Assembly (NCBI GenBank): GCA_002338605.1
Contig: DDIP01000200.1
Coordinates: forward strand, 1-5,995
Origin: Proteobacteria bacterium UBA1847
Lineage (GTDB): Bacteria; Pseudomonadota; Gammaproteobacteria; Steroidobacterales; Woeseiaceae
Length of the DNA stretch: 5,995 nucleotides
Direction: 5' to 3'
Shown: positions 1 through 5,995 of the stretch, piece by piece
How the letters are laid out: each line of letters begins with the position of its first letter
Position numbering within the stretch: the stretch's first letter is position 1
Made by a program: the position numbers and the translations under genes
The notes under the pieces: model-generated
The model's input: the letters and a program-made list of their open reading frames with translations, nothing else
Database searches by the model: none
Told to the model about the DNA's origin: nothing

Positions 1-851
1 TGTACCGGCTGGCGTGCAAGAGCCGCAAGATTGAAGCTGCCTGCCGTTTGCCAAGCTGCGTCTTTCCGGACGTCTGCGGCAACCTGAATACGGATCACTC
101 CTCGCTGACAACGTTGTACCGTAAAACGCGCGCATTACCAGGCATCAAGAAGGTGTTGATTGCATCGGGCCTGCGTTACGACCTCGCCGTCAAGGATCCG
201 GAATACGTCAAGGAACTGGTTTCGCACCACGTGGGCGGTTATCTGAAGATTGCGCCGGAGCACACGGAAAAAGGTCCGCTCGACAAGATGATGAAGCCTG
301 GTATTGGCGCCTACGACGAATTCAAGGAAATGTTTGAGAAGTTCTCGAAAGAAGCGGGTAAAGAGCAGTACCTGATTCCTTATTTTATTGCGGCGCATCC
401 CGGCACGACCGACGAGGACATGATCAACCTGGCACTGTGGCTCAAGAAAAATAATTTTCGCGCAGACCAGGTACAGGCTTTCTATCCGTCCCCGATGGCA
501 ACCGCCACGGCAATGTATCACTCCGGCAAGAATCCGCTCAGCAAGGTGACTTACAAGAGTGACGGCGTTGATGTCGTCAAGAGTCCCGAGAAGCGCCGTC
601 TGCACAAGGCGTTGCTGCGCTATCATGATCCGAAGAACTGGCCGATGATTCGTGCAGCTTTAAAAGAAATGCATCTTGCCCACCTGATCGGGGCCGGCAA
701 GGACAAGCTGGTGCCGCTGGTGCAACCGCGCGGCAGCGCGTCAAAGGGCTCGGCACGCCGCAAGAACACGACATCGGCCCACGATAAACGAATTCGCAAA
801 GGCAAGATGTTGTCACAGCACACCGGGTTGCCGCCCCGCAATGAAAGCTGA
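1..851 (+). CDS. ygiQ: YgiQ-family radical SAM protein, C-terminal part (5' end outside window)
   Basis: The reading frame is open from the left edge (first full codon at 3) and gives 282 residues before the TGA at 849-851. The sequence is highly similar to my recollection of E. coli YgiQ: the CKS..IE..CR..SCV stretch, [55 protein letters not shown], the FYPSP segment and [13 protein letters not shown]. This is the later part of the radical SAM barrel followed by the YgiQ C-terminal domain (DUF3362 type). The CxxxCxxC cluster motif that binds the 4Fe-4S/SAM centre must lie upstream and cannot be checked. E. coli YgiQ has roughly 740 residues, so well over half the protein is missing here. The last 35 or so residues form a basic, low-complexity tail ([18 protein letters not shown]). 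The family's reaction is not established. The stop overlaps the start of the MFS gene, suggesting co-transcription. The family assignment is firm; the function is unknown. Confidence 0.95.
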   Translation, partial: YRLACKSRKIEAACRLPSCVFPDVCGNLNTDHSSLTTLYRKTRALPGIKKVLIASGLRYDLAVKDPEYVKELVSHHVGGYLKIAPEHTEKGPLDKMMKPGIGAYDEFKEMFEKFSKEAGKEQYLIPYFIAAHPGTTDEDMINLALWLKKNNFRADQVQAFYPSPMATATAMYHSGKNPLSKVTYKSDGVDVVKSPEKRRLHKALLRYHDPKNWPMIRAALKEMHLAHLIGAGKDKLVPLVQPRGSASKGSARRKNTTSAHDKRIRKGKMLSQHTGLPPRNES

Positions 852-2247
852 GTGGTCGTTTCCCGGCGGAGGTGACCCGAAAACCGACGCGTCGCTGCGT
901 CACTCGCTAAAAGACGCCGCAGCCTTTGCCACAATGGTTGGCATCGGCGAAACCTACCTCTCGGCGTTTGCACTGTTCCTGAAGGCCAGCACGCCGCAGA
1001 TCGGTTTGCTGGCATCGTTGCCGCCACTGCTCGCCTCGTTCGTGCAATTGTTTTCCGCCTGGCTCGGTCACTTCACCGGTCAACGCAAACTGATCGTGCT
1101 GATTGGTGCCAGCGTGCAGGCATTCGCGTGGCTGCCGCTGGTTGTGTTACCGATGCTGTTTCGCGAATCCGCCGTGCCCTTGCTGATCGCCGCCGTCGTG
1201 GTTTACCAATGCGGTGCACACCTGTCGACGCCGCAATGGGGCAGCATGATGGGTGACATTGTGCCGACACGACGGCGCGGCAGGTTCTTTGCCCTACGCA
1301 CGCGAATCGTCTCTCTGGTGACATTCATCTCGCTGGCGCTCGGTGGTGTGACGTTGCACCTCACCACCAGCAGCGGCCACACCTACCAGGGATTCTTGCT
1401 GTTGTTTGGTATCGCAATGCTGGCGCGGCTGATCTCTGTTTATCACCTGTCCAAAATGCACGATCCGACGGGTCATGTTGCGGAAATGGAAGTGCCGGTC
1501 GGAACGGCCTGGTGGCAGCGCTTGCGACAGTCGAATTTTGTCCGGTTCTCCATCTTCTTCGCGCTGACACAGTTTTCAGTGGCCATTGCGTCGCCGTTTT
1601 TTACGGTCTACATGCTGCGGGATCTGCAGTTCAGCTACATCGCGTTCATGACCAATACCGGCATGGCGATATTCGCGCAGTTTCTGACGCTGAATCAGTG
1701 GGGGCGAATCAGCGACGTGTTCGGCAATCGCCGGATTCTCGCAGCAACCGGCATGCTGATTCCCCTGATGCCGCTGCTGTGGATCTTCTCCACCAACTTC
1801 TGGTACCTGCTGTTCATCCAGGCCGTCAGCGGGCTGGCCTGGGCCGGGTTCTCGCTAAGCGCCAGTAACTTTCTCTATGACCTGATCGCACGCGACAAGC
1901 GATCGACCTATCTTGCCATCCACAATGTGCTGGCGAGTACCGGCATTTTCGCGGGTGCGATGCTCGGTGGCTACCTGGGAGCCGTTCTTCCGACACAGGT
2001 GGAATTGTTCGGCACGACATTCAGCTGGTTCAGCCCGCTGCTCGGCGTGTTCGCTATTTCGACGGTGGTGCGAGCGATCATTGTGATCGCACTGGTGCCG
2101 AAGATCCGTGAGGTGCGAAACGTGCGGGACATTTCCCTGACGGAACTGATGTTCAGGGTGACGCGTGTCAATGCGCTGGCTGGCATGGTCTTCGACATTC
2201 TGGGCACGAAGCCCAGGGGGCCGGATAATTCCGAGCCGCCGGATTGA
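841..2247 (+). CDS. MFS transporter, 12 TM, substrate unknown
   Basis: A 468-residue membrane protein with about twelve hydrophobic segments, at roughly residues 27-48, 55-78, 84-106, 111-130, 154-174, 182-201, 233-256, 262-284, 298-316, 320-345, 358-380 and 398-418. A longer polar stretch at about 202-232 is the central loop between the two six-helix halves. MFS signatures are visible: a degenerate motif A after TM2 ([11 protein letters not shown]), its better preserved copy after TM8 ([11 protein letters not shown], 288-298), and the basic [18 protein letters not shown] loop after TM4. This matches the MFS_1 superfamily as an inner-membrane secondary transporter. Nothing in the sequence identifies the substrate or direction. 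The ATG at 841 lies inside the 3' end of ygiQ (11-base overlap) with no clear Shine-Dalgarno, so translation may be coupled to ygiQ. The next in-frame Met, at 934, would cut into TM1, so 841 is preferred. The C-terminal 45 or so residues are cytoplasmic and polar. Confidence 0.93.
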   Translation: MKAEWSFPGGGDPKTDASLRHSLKDAAAFATMVGIGETYLSAFALFLKASTPQIGLLASLPPLLASFVQLFSAWLGHFTGQRKLIVLIGASVQAFAWLPLVVLPMLFRESAVPLLIAAVVVYQCGAHLSTPQWGSMMGDIVPTRRRGRFFALRTRIVSLVTFISLALGGVTLHLTTSSGHTYQGFLLLFGIAMLARLISVYHLSKMHDPTGHVAEMEVPVGTAWWQRLRQSNFVRFSIFFALTQFSVAIASPFFTVYMLRDLQFSYIAFMTNTGMAIFAQFLTLNQWGRISDVFGNRRILAATGMLIPLMPLLWIFSTNFWYLLFIQAVSGLAWAGFSLSASNFLYDLIARDKRSTYLAIHNVLASTGIFAGAMLGGYLGAVLPTQVELFGTTFSWFSPLLGVFAISTVVRAIIVIALVPKIREVRNVRDISLTELMFRVTRVNALAGMVFDILGTKPRGPDNSEPPD

Positions 2248-2306
2248 TCACACACGAAATCGAGCGGCATTGGCACGATACGCAGAGCAATATTTTTCTG
2301 GCGGCT
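2234..2306. repeat. Inverted repeat bracketing the convergent intergenic region
   Basis: AGCCGCC at 2234-2240 and its exact reverse complement GGCGGCT at 2300-2306 enclose 59 bases covering almost all of the 2248-2308 gap between the convergent MFS and Rossmann-protein genes. A short T-run (tattttt, 2291-2297) precedes the right arm on the plus strand. The arms lie inside or touch the two coding ends. The loop is too long for a canonical intrinsic terminator, and I see no compact hairpin in the gap. It may fold as a large two-way structure or be chance. Confidence 0.25.
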
Positions 2307-2308
2307 GT

Positions 2309-3043
2309 TTAGTAGGCAACCGAGATGCGTTGCCGCAGGTGCTGCGCCCGCTCCGCCTCGTCAACCAGCGCGACTGCAAAATCGGCGCGTGACAGGCGAG
2401 TTCTCCCCCGTTTGTCCCGCAGGGCCTCGTCGCCACCGACTCGAAAAACGCCGGTGCGCGGCCCGTTGGTGAAATTCTTTGGCGGCGTCACGTAGGTCCA
2501 TTTGACATCGTCAACCTTGCGGTAAAATTCAAGCGCAAGAATCTGGCCCAGGATTTCCACTTCGAGACCCCTGGGTATAAATACCCTGGGCAATTTTGCT
2601 GCGTAGCGAACGCCCGGCTCGACTTCAAGCGAGCCCGAGCCACCGACGTGCAGCAAGCGCGGCGCGCGGTCACCTTGCTGGGAGAGGGCATCGACGAGTA
2701 TTTCCGCGGCCATAAACTGCAAGGCGCTTTGCGGTGCGCCTGAATCGCCGATAACGCCGCGCACGGAGACGATCACAACATCCTTACCCGCTACGATTTC
2801 AGTGACACTCTCCTTGTCCAGAAGATCACCTTTGACAACCGTCAGCTTGTCATGCCGCATTTCGAGCTGTGCGGGCTTGCGCGATACTGCTGTGACGTGA
2901 TGCCCGCGATCCAGTGCCTCCTGCACGATGTGTGAACCGACATCGCCGGTTGCGCCGTAGACGACGATGTCAAGTGTGGGTTCGCCATGCGCGGGACCTG
3001 TCGCAAGCACCAGCGCAATGCATGCAAGGATTACTTTTCGCAA
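2309..3043 (-). CDS. NAD(P)-binding YwnB/NmrA-like Rossmann-fold protein with predicted signal peptide
   Basis: 244 residues. After an N-terminal hydrophobic segment the protein shows an atypical short-chain dehydrogenase fold: the nucleotide-binding GATGDVG motif (residues 30-36) after strand 1, R55 after strand 2 (VSRKP, favouring NADPH), GD at 72-73, VVIVSVRG near 89-96, HVGGSGSLEV at 132-141, WTYVTPP at 182-188, and the family-like tail LSRADFAVALVDEAE....H..QRISVAY. This matches the COG2910 putative NADH-flavin reductase / biliverdin reductase B-like group. The substrate cannot be told. Residues 1-20 (MRK, a hydrophobic core, then ATGPAHG before EP) look like a Sec signal peptide cut after AHG; there is no twin-arginine. 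The start is TTG at 3041-3043, supported by a strong ACGGAGG seven bases upstream; no in-frame ATG removes the signal without losing the fold. It lies 42 bases after the dehydrogenase stop, so it is probably last in that operon. The family is well supported; the export claim is inference. Confidence 0.88.
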   Translation of the reverse strand: MRKVILACIALVLATGPAHGEPTLDIVVYGATGDVGSHIVQEALDRGHHVTAVSRKPAQLEMRHDKLTVVKGDLLDKESVTEIVAGKDVVIVSVRGVIGDSGAPQSALQFMAAEILVDALSQQGDRAPRLLHVGGSGSLEVEPGVRYAAKLPRVFIPRGLEVEILGQILALEFYRKVDDVKWTYVTPPKNFTNGPRTGVFRVGGDEALRDKRGRTRLSRADFAVALVDEAERAQHLRQRISVAY

Positions 3044-3050
3044 CGAAGTA

Positions 3051-3057
3051 CCTCCGT
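3051..3057 (-). promoter_or_regulatory. Strong Shine-Dalgarno that fixes the TTG start
   Basis: Read on the minus strand, ACGGAGG lies seven bases before the TTG at 3043. It supports this rare start codon, and with it the signal peptide of the Rossmann protein. Confidence 0.75.
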
Positions 3058-3085
3058 GAACTCGCAGCCGTCACACTACCGCATT

Positions 3086-4369
3086 TTACTGTCGAAAATA
3101 ATCGCGTGTTCCCTGTGCATCGATCGCCTCGCCGATGCGTTGCAAGGCGGTTGCATAGGCTGCGTTCCGGACACTCAAACCCTTCTCACCGGCAAGGTCC
3201 CACACCTCCGAAAAAGCAGATGTCATCACGTCGCCCAGACGTTCGTGTACCTGGTTCAGGCTCCATTTATAACCCTGTAAATTCTGAACCCACTCGAAGT
3301 AGCTGACCGTGACGCCGCCTGCATTGGCCAGTACGTCGGGAATAATAATGGTTCCCTTCTTTTCAAGAATCGCATCGGCATCGCTCATGATTGGGCCATT
3401 GGCAATCTCGACGATGTAGGGAGCCTTGATCGTTCCGGCGTTATGTTTTGTGATCACGCCCCCAAGGGCTGCCGGAATCAGGACATCAACATCAAGGGCC
3501 AGGAGTTCGTCATTGCTGATTGTTTCGTGAGCAACCAGTTCACACACCGACTGGTCGCAGTAAACCCCCTGCACGCGCCGCGACTGCTGCTTGATTTCGA
3601 ATATGCTCGCAACATCGAAACAATCCGGAGAATAAATACCACCCCTGGAATCGCTGATTGCAACAATGCGATAGCCTGCCTCCTGCAGCAGTCGAGCGGC
3701 GTGATAACCGCCGTTGCCGAAGCCCTGAACAGCCACTGTGGTCTCGGCGGGAATCAGATGCCGTCGCCGGGCTAATTCCTGTGTGCACAAGAAAGCACCA
3801 CGCCCGGTTGCGTCGTCGCGTCCGAGGCTACCACCGAGTCGAACCGGTTTGCCTGTGATGACGGCCGGGGCCTTGGTGCGTGTAATTGCTTCGTACTCGT
3901 CCATCATCCAGCCCATGATGCGGGCATTGGTGTAGACATCGGGTGCCGGAATATCTGTCTGCGGGGCGATAACATCGGCCATGGCGCGCATATAGGCTCT
4001 CGACAGGCGCTCCAGTTCCATCGGTGACAGTGCTTTGGGATCGACAATTACGCCACCCTTGCCACCGCCAAAAGGCAGTCCCGCCACCGCGCATTTAATG
4101 GTCATCCAAAGTGCAAGCGCCTGGACCTCGGCCATGCTGACGCCGGGATGAAACCGGATGCCGCCCTTCGTCGGGCCCAGGGTGCTGTTGTAGCGGCAGC
4201 GATAACCCGTGAAGTATTTCGTCGATCCATCATCCATACGTACGGGAAGTGAGGCCTGCACCAACGAATTCGCGTGCATCAACAAGTCCAGGACTTCGCT
4301 CGATATGCCCGCTGCCTCGCCGTAGTTGCGAACCCGAACGAGTGCGTCATCGAAAACATCAGTGGTCAT
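3086..4369 (-). CDS. gdhA: Glu/Leu/Phe/Val dehydrogenase, probable glutamate dehydrogenase
   Basis: 427 residues from the ATG at 4369, the usual length of hexameric glutamate dehydrogenases (Bacillus RocG 424). It would interconvert glutamate and 2-oxoglutarate plus ammonium in the cytoplasm with NAD(P). Visible family marks are GPTKGGIRFHP with substrate-binding K68, the catalytic-loop PFGGGKGG with K104, DIPAPDVYTN with D144, GGSLGRDDATGRG, the Rossmann GFGNGG (216-221) with AISDSRGG after the second strand, IIPDVLANAGGVTVSYFEW and NLQGYKW. Cofactor choice is uncertain: D240 suits NAD, while the following S-R could accept the NADP phosphate. Two motifs deviate: AALGGVIT where relatives usually have an Asn-Gln type pair before I-T, and VEIANGP where Gly or Ala normally replaces Ile. 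The frame continues upstream to 4474, but those 35 residues overlap the acyltransferase 3' end and match nothing in the family, so 4369 is chosen; a weak AGG lies about nine bases before it. The acyltransferase gene stops 52 bases upstream. Confidence 0.93.
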   Translation of the reverse strand: MTTDVFDDALVRVRNYGEAAGISSEVLDLLMHANSLVQASLPVRMDDGSTKYFTGYRCRYNSTLGPTKGGIRFHPGVSMAEVQALALWMTIKCAVAGLPFGGGKGGVIVDPKALSPMELERLSRAYMRAMADVIAPQTDIPAPDVYTNARIMGWMMDEYEAITRTKAPAVITGKPVRLGGSLGRDDATGRGAFLCTQELARRRHLIPAETTVAVQGFGNGGYHAARLLQEAGYRIVAISDSRGGIYSPDCFDVASIFEIKQQSRRVQGVYCDQSVCELVAHETISNDELLALDVDVLIPAALGGVITKHNAGTIKAPYIVEIANGPIMSDADAILEKKGTIIIPDVLANAGGVTVSYFEWVQNLQGYKWSLNQVHERLGDVMTSAFSEVWDLAGEKGLSVRNAAYATALQRIGEAIDAQGTRDYFRQ

Positions 4370-4400
4370 AAGATTCGCCTGCTGATCTTCAAGAATCTGA

Positions 4401-4406
4401 ACTATA
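4401..4406 (-). promoter_or_regulatory. Candidate -10 element in front of the dehydrogenase gene
   Basis: On the minus strand the 52-base gap before the dehydrogenase contains TATAGT (4401-4406), placing a possible transcript start about 25 bases before the ATG at 4369. No good -35 hexamer sits at 16-18 bases. A 7-base direct repeat, CAAGAAT in plus-strand reading (4390-4396 and 4409-4415), flanks the element. It could allow expression separate from the acyltransferase, but this rests on one hexamer only. Confidence 0.25.
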
Positions 4407-4421
4407 GACAAGAATTCCGGT

Positions 4422-5348
4422 TCATTCTGCAGCGAGCTCCCGCGGTGGCTTGCGCAGGGTGACGCAAGGCTCACTCTTCATCTTCCAGTTGGCCTTCCAC
4501 TGCATCCCGGTCATAAAACTGATTTCATCGACACGCAAGCGGCAGGCCTCCTGGATTGCCTCGACATTGAGCAGCTTGCCGAGGTTGTTGTAGTCATTGT
4601 TACTGGCAGCGTACAGCGCCACCATTTTGTTGCCATGCCGCAAAGACAAGGAAACTGCCTGCTTCGCACCGTCAATCTCTATCGTCAGCGTTTTCAGTCT
4701 GCCACTTTGGGCGAGTTCATCAATGACGCGCCGCAACTCGCTTGCATTATTTGCATCGGCATAATCCGATTCCGCGCCAAAGTTGCGGTTTACCAGTTCG
4801 ATAAACAGGTCGGCCTCGTTTTCGTTGCTCCAGTGAAGTACAGGCTCGCGTTTGTTGATGTGTCGCAGGTCATAGAGAAACTTCTGCTTTTTCTCAGGCG
4901 GAAAGGTATCGATGTGATTGTAAAAATCGAAGCCGAACTCAGCTGGCACCATGAAGTAGCGTAAGTCCGGTTCGGAAAAACTGGCATCGAACTGCGGGTG
5001 CTGCGCCAGCAAATCACTGACCCAGCCTTGCTTCAGGTCGAACAACACAGTCGGTTCGGGGAAGTGTTCGAAAAACTCGGGGAAATGCTCGTTTCGCAGC
5101 CACAGAACCCGCCCATCGGGATAGCTGCCTGCCATCAACATGTAACGGTTTTCCCTGGTGTCGAAAACGAGCGGAACCATGCCGTCGGGCGGTCCATCGC
5201 CGCTGTGATGCACGAGGAAATTCAAGCGATGGTCGTCCTGATGATGAAAAGCGTACATCAGGTCCCAATCATCCCAGGCATCCTGCTTCGGCGAGAGCGA
5301 GTCCCAGAGTTTGCGACATTCCTGCAGGTCTGTTTCCGTACGAATCAT
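4422..5348 (-). CDS. GNAT-fold acyltransferase, BioF2/CelD (FemAB-like) type
   Basis: 308 residues, soluble, with no signal peptide or membrane segment. The layout suggests a two-lobed GNAT/FemAB-like protein. The N-terminal half (about 1-145) contains VPLVFD, YMLMAGSYPD and LRYFMVP strands. The C-terminal half (about 150-290) resembles the Acetyltransf_6 (BioF2-like) domain: the helix PEKKQKFLYDLRHINKR (151-167), F190 and surrounding FIELVNRNFG, a strand pair LTIEIDGAKQAVSLSLRHGNK, then LYAASNNDYNNLGKLL (245-260), EAIQEACRLRVDEISFMTG and W284-KANWK-M. This end is the usual acyl-CoA-binding half with the conserved late aromatic/basic stretch. Relatives acylate sugars, amino acids or cell-envelope precursors; the substrate here is unknown. 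ATG at 5346-5348 has no recognisable Shine-Dalgarno. The dehydrogenase follows 52 bases downstream and may be co-transcribed, with no known functional link. The fold assignment is moderately firm; the specific role is open. Confidence 0.82.
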   Translation of the reverse strand: MIRTETDLQECRKLWDSLSPKQDAWDDWDLMYAFHHQDDHRLNFLVHHSGDGPPDGMVPLVFDTRENRYMLMAGSYPDGRVLWLRNEHFPEFFEHFPEPTVLFDLKQGWVSDLLAQHPQFDASFSEPDLRYFMVPAEFGFDFYNHIDTFPPEKKQKFLYDLRHINKREPVLHWSNENEADLFIELVNRNFGAESDYADANNASELRRVIDELAQSGRLKTLTIEIDGAKQAVSLSLRHGNKMVALYAASNNDYNNLGKLLNVEAIQEACRLRVDEISFMTGMQWKANWKMKSEPCVTLRKPPRELAAE

Positions 5349-5398
5349 TCGTACATCACGCAGTGCTGGGACAAGTCGGTGTTGGGTCGTAGGCTCAC
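5345..5398 (-). other. Possible 17-residue leader ORF overlapping the acyltransferase start
   Basis: A GTG-initiated frame on the minus strand reads VSLRPNTDLSQHCVMYE and stops at a TGA that overlaps the acyltransferase ATG (ATGA). The main gene lacks a visible Shine-Dalgarno, so reinitiation or coupling would make sense. The mini-ORF's own start is weak: GGAG abuts the GTG, and a transcript from the extended -10 at 5408 would begin only a few bases before it. A frame this short can easily occur by chance. Confidence 0.2.
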
Positions 5399-5407
5399 TC
5401 CGCCCAG

Positions 5408-5416
5408 AATATAACA
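5408..5416 (-). promoter_or_regulatory. Candidate extended -10 promoter for the acyltransferase gene
   Basis: On the minus strand TGTTATATT fits an extended -10 (TGn followed by TATATT). The expected transcript start is near 5400, giving a leader of about 52 bases to the ATG at 5348. No good -35 hexamer is present, which extended -10 promoters can tolerate. It lies after the candidate terminator of the cytochrome gene, the expected place for a new transcription unit. Confidence 0.4.
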
Positions 5417-5446
5417 GCTTGTCGCGTCGGAGTAGTTCGCGAATCG

Positions 5447-5476
5447 AAAAAATCTATTCCCCGCAGGTGCTGCAGG
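5447..5476 (-). terminator. Weak candidate intrinsic terminator after the cytochrome gene
   Basis: On the minus strand CCTGCAG and CTGCGGG (5470-5476 and 5460-5466) pair across a three-base loop in a seven-pair stem with one G-T wobble. A run of six T (5447-5452) follows, but seven bases after the stem rather than directly. An alternative stem using GGTGC/GCACC overlaps it. It begins six bases past the cytochrome stop codon. The separation from the T-run makes efficiency doubtful. Confidence 0.35.
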
Positions 5477-5481
5477 CACCG

Positions 5482-5916
5482 CTATTGTGTTTCACTATCG
5501 GTGGATAAAACATCACGACAAATTTCCGACGACGCATTGAGGGTTGCCAGCCAGGCGATAAGATTGCGTCGTTCCGTCTGATCCGAAATGCCGGCAAACC
5601 CCATCGACGTGCCGGGCAGCATTGTGAGCGGCGATTCGAGAAAACGATCCAGGGTATCGGCGTTCCAGACGATGCGAGCATCACGCATTGCCTGCGAATA
5701 ATTGTATCCCTGCACAGCAGCGGATTCGCGCCCGAAAAGGCCGCAATGCAGCGGGCCGGTCCGGTTATATTCCGGCGAATGGCAGCCCATGCATTTTGCG
5801 TAACTTTCCTCGCCAGCCACGAGATCGGGCTGCGATGTTGCAGCGACTGACAGCGACAGTACAAACAGCACCGTCGCTGTCAGTAACGCAGCAGGCGCAT
5901 TGTTTGCGTCGGTCAT
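5482..5916 (-). CDS. Secreted class I c-type cytochrome
   Basis: 144 residues. The N-terminus has a short polar part and then a hydrophobic stretch (about 9-27, LLTATVLFVLSLSVAAT), a likely Sec signal or uncleaved anchor, so the haem domain acts in the periplasm. The haem c attachment motif CMGCH is at 42-46 with H46 as one axial ligand; TGPLHCGLFGR (53-63) and GYNYSQAMRD follow, and M105 in LPGTSMGFAGI is the expected second ligand, as in mitochondrial-like class I cytochromes. Its role is one-electron transfer between a periplasmic or membrane dehydrogenase and an oxidase or other acceptor. Two further cysteines, C58 and C133, could form a disulfide pinning the C-terminal tail to the haem domain; I recall such a pair in related bacterial cytochromes. 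The ATG at 5914-5916 overlaps the stop of the upstream frame (ATGA) and has AGGGA seven bases before it. The family is firm; the physiological partner is unknown. Confidence 0.92.
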   Translation of the reverse strand: MTDANNAPAALLTATVLFVLSLSVAATSQPDLVAGEESYAKCMGCHSPEYNRTGPLHCGLFGRESAAVQGYNYSQAMRDARIVWNADTLDRFLESPLTMLPGTSMGFAGISDQTERRNLIAWLATLNASSEICRDVLSTDSETQ

Positions 5917-5995
5917 ATCGACTTCCCTGGAATCAAGTAATCTTCACTCGCAAGATGCACGAGATCCCAAAAGGTTCCCGAGTCTGTGGCCCGTG
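5913..5995 (-). CDS. Unidentified gene, last 26 codons (rest beyond right edge)
   Basis: A minus-strand frame is open from the window edge to a TGA at 5913-5915 that overlaps the cytochrome ATG as ATGA. The 26 visible residues (RATDSGTFWDLVHLASEDYL, then IPGKSI) have a natural-looking composition with a likely helix (FWDLVHLASEDYL). The cytochrome's Shine-Dalgarno (AGGGA) lies within its last codons, as expected for a translationally coupled pair. I do not recognise the family from so short a tail. By context it could be a periplasmic or membrane oxidoreductase that passes electrons to the cytochrome, but that is inference. The other two frames here stop at 5933-5935 and 5945-5947 without reaching the cytochrome start. 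Confidence 0.55.
   Translation of the reverse strand, partial: RATDSGTFWDLVHLASEDYLIPGKSI

Noticed and set aside
135..1570. Several open minus-strand frames opposite ygiQ and the MFS gene (for example 135-626 and 623-1027)
   Set aside because: They are antisense to clearly conserved genes, have odd composition rich in Arg, Cys and Ala, and lack ribosome binding sites; they are frame shadows.
2569..2590. Direct repeat CCCTGGG twice around the palindrome GGGTAT-aa-ATACCC
   Set aside because: It lies inside the Rossmann-protein coding region, encodes the repeated Pro-Arg in LPRVFIPRG, and has no promoter or insertion context.
2984..3043. Lipobox-like ILAC near the N-terminus of the Rossmann protein
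   Set aside because: The cysteine is residue 8, too close to the start for a lipoprotein signal, and most of the hydrophobic core follows it.
5917..5995. TTGCGA in the region before the cytochrome as a -35 element
   Set aside because: No acceptable -10 lies at the right distance, and the segment appears to be coding sequence of the upstream gene.
1..5995. Search by eye for CRISPR repeats, insertion-sequence ends, tRNA or rRNA, defence or phage genes
   Set aside because: Nothing was seen. Coding density is normal and the recognisable genes are housekeeping or metabolic in type, so I do not claim a novel system here.

Overview
The window looks like an ordinary chromosomal stretch of a gammaproteobacterium-like organism with moderate to slightly high GC. 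The clearest clue is the partial YgiQ protein, which is very close in sequence to the enterobacterial and gammaproteobacterial form; the exact lineage cannot be told from this window. I see no mobile element, CRISPR array, rRNA or tRNA, and no convincing sign of a new defence or mobile system.

Layout. Positions 1-2247 are on the plus strand: the C-terminal part of a YgiQ-type radical SAM protein, then a 12-helix MFS transporter whose start overlaps the ygiQ stop by 11 bases. Positions 2309-5995 are all on the minus strand. In transcription order they hold the last 26 codons of an unidentified gene running in from the right edge, a secreted class I c-type cytochrome, a GNAT-fold (FemAB/CelD-like) acyltransferase, a hexameric-type Glu/Leu/Phe/Val dehydrogenase most likely acting as glutamate dehydrogenase, and an NAD(P)-binding YwnB/NmrA-like Rossmann protein with a predicted signal peptide. 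The two blocks converge across 61 bases (2248-2308), which are bracketed by a widely spaced 7-base inverted repeat.

How the genes may work together. The cytochrome start codon overlaps the stop of the gene entering from the right edge (ATGA), so those two form a coupled pair and the cytochrome is probably the electron acceptor or carrier of its upstream partner. A 133-base gap with a candidate weak terminator and an extended -10 promoter separates this pair from the acyltransferase. Acyltransferase, dehydrogenase and Rossmann protein then follow with gaps of 52 and 42 bases and may form an operon, possibly with an extra promoter in front of the dehydrogenase. No common pathway for these three is evident. 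The points most worth a second look are the unidentified coupled partner of the cytochrome, the export signal on a nucleotide-cofactor enzyme with a TTG start and strong ribosome binding site, and unusual residues in two conserved dehydrogenase motifs.
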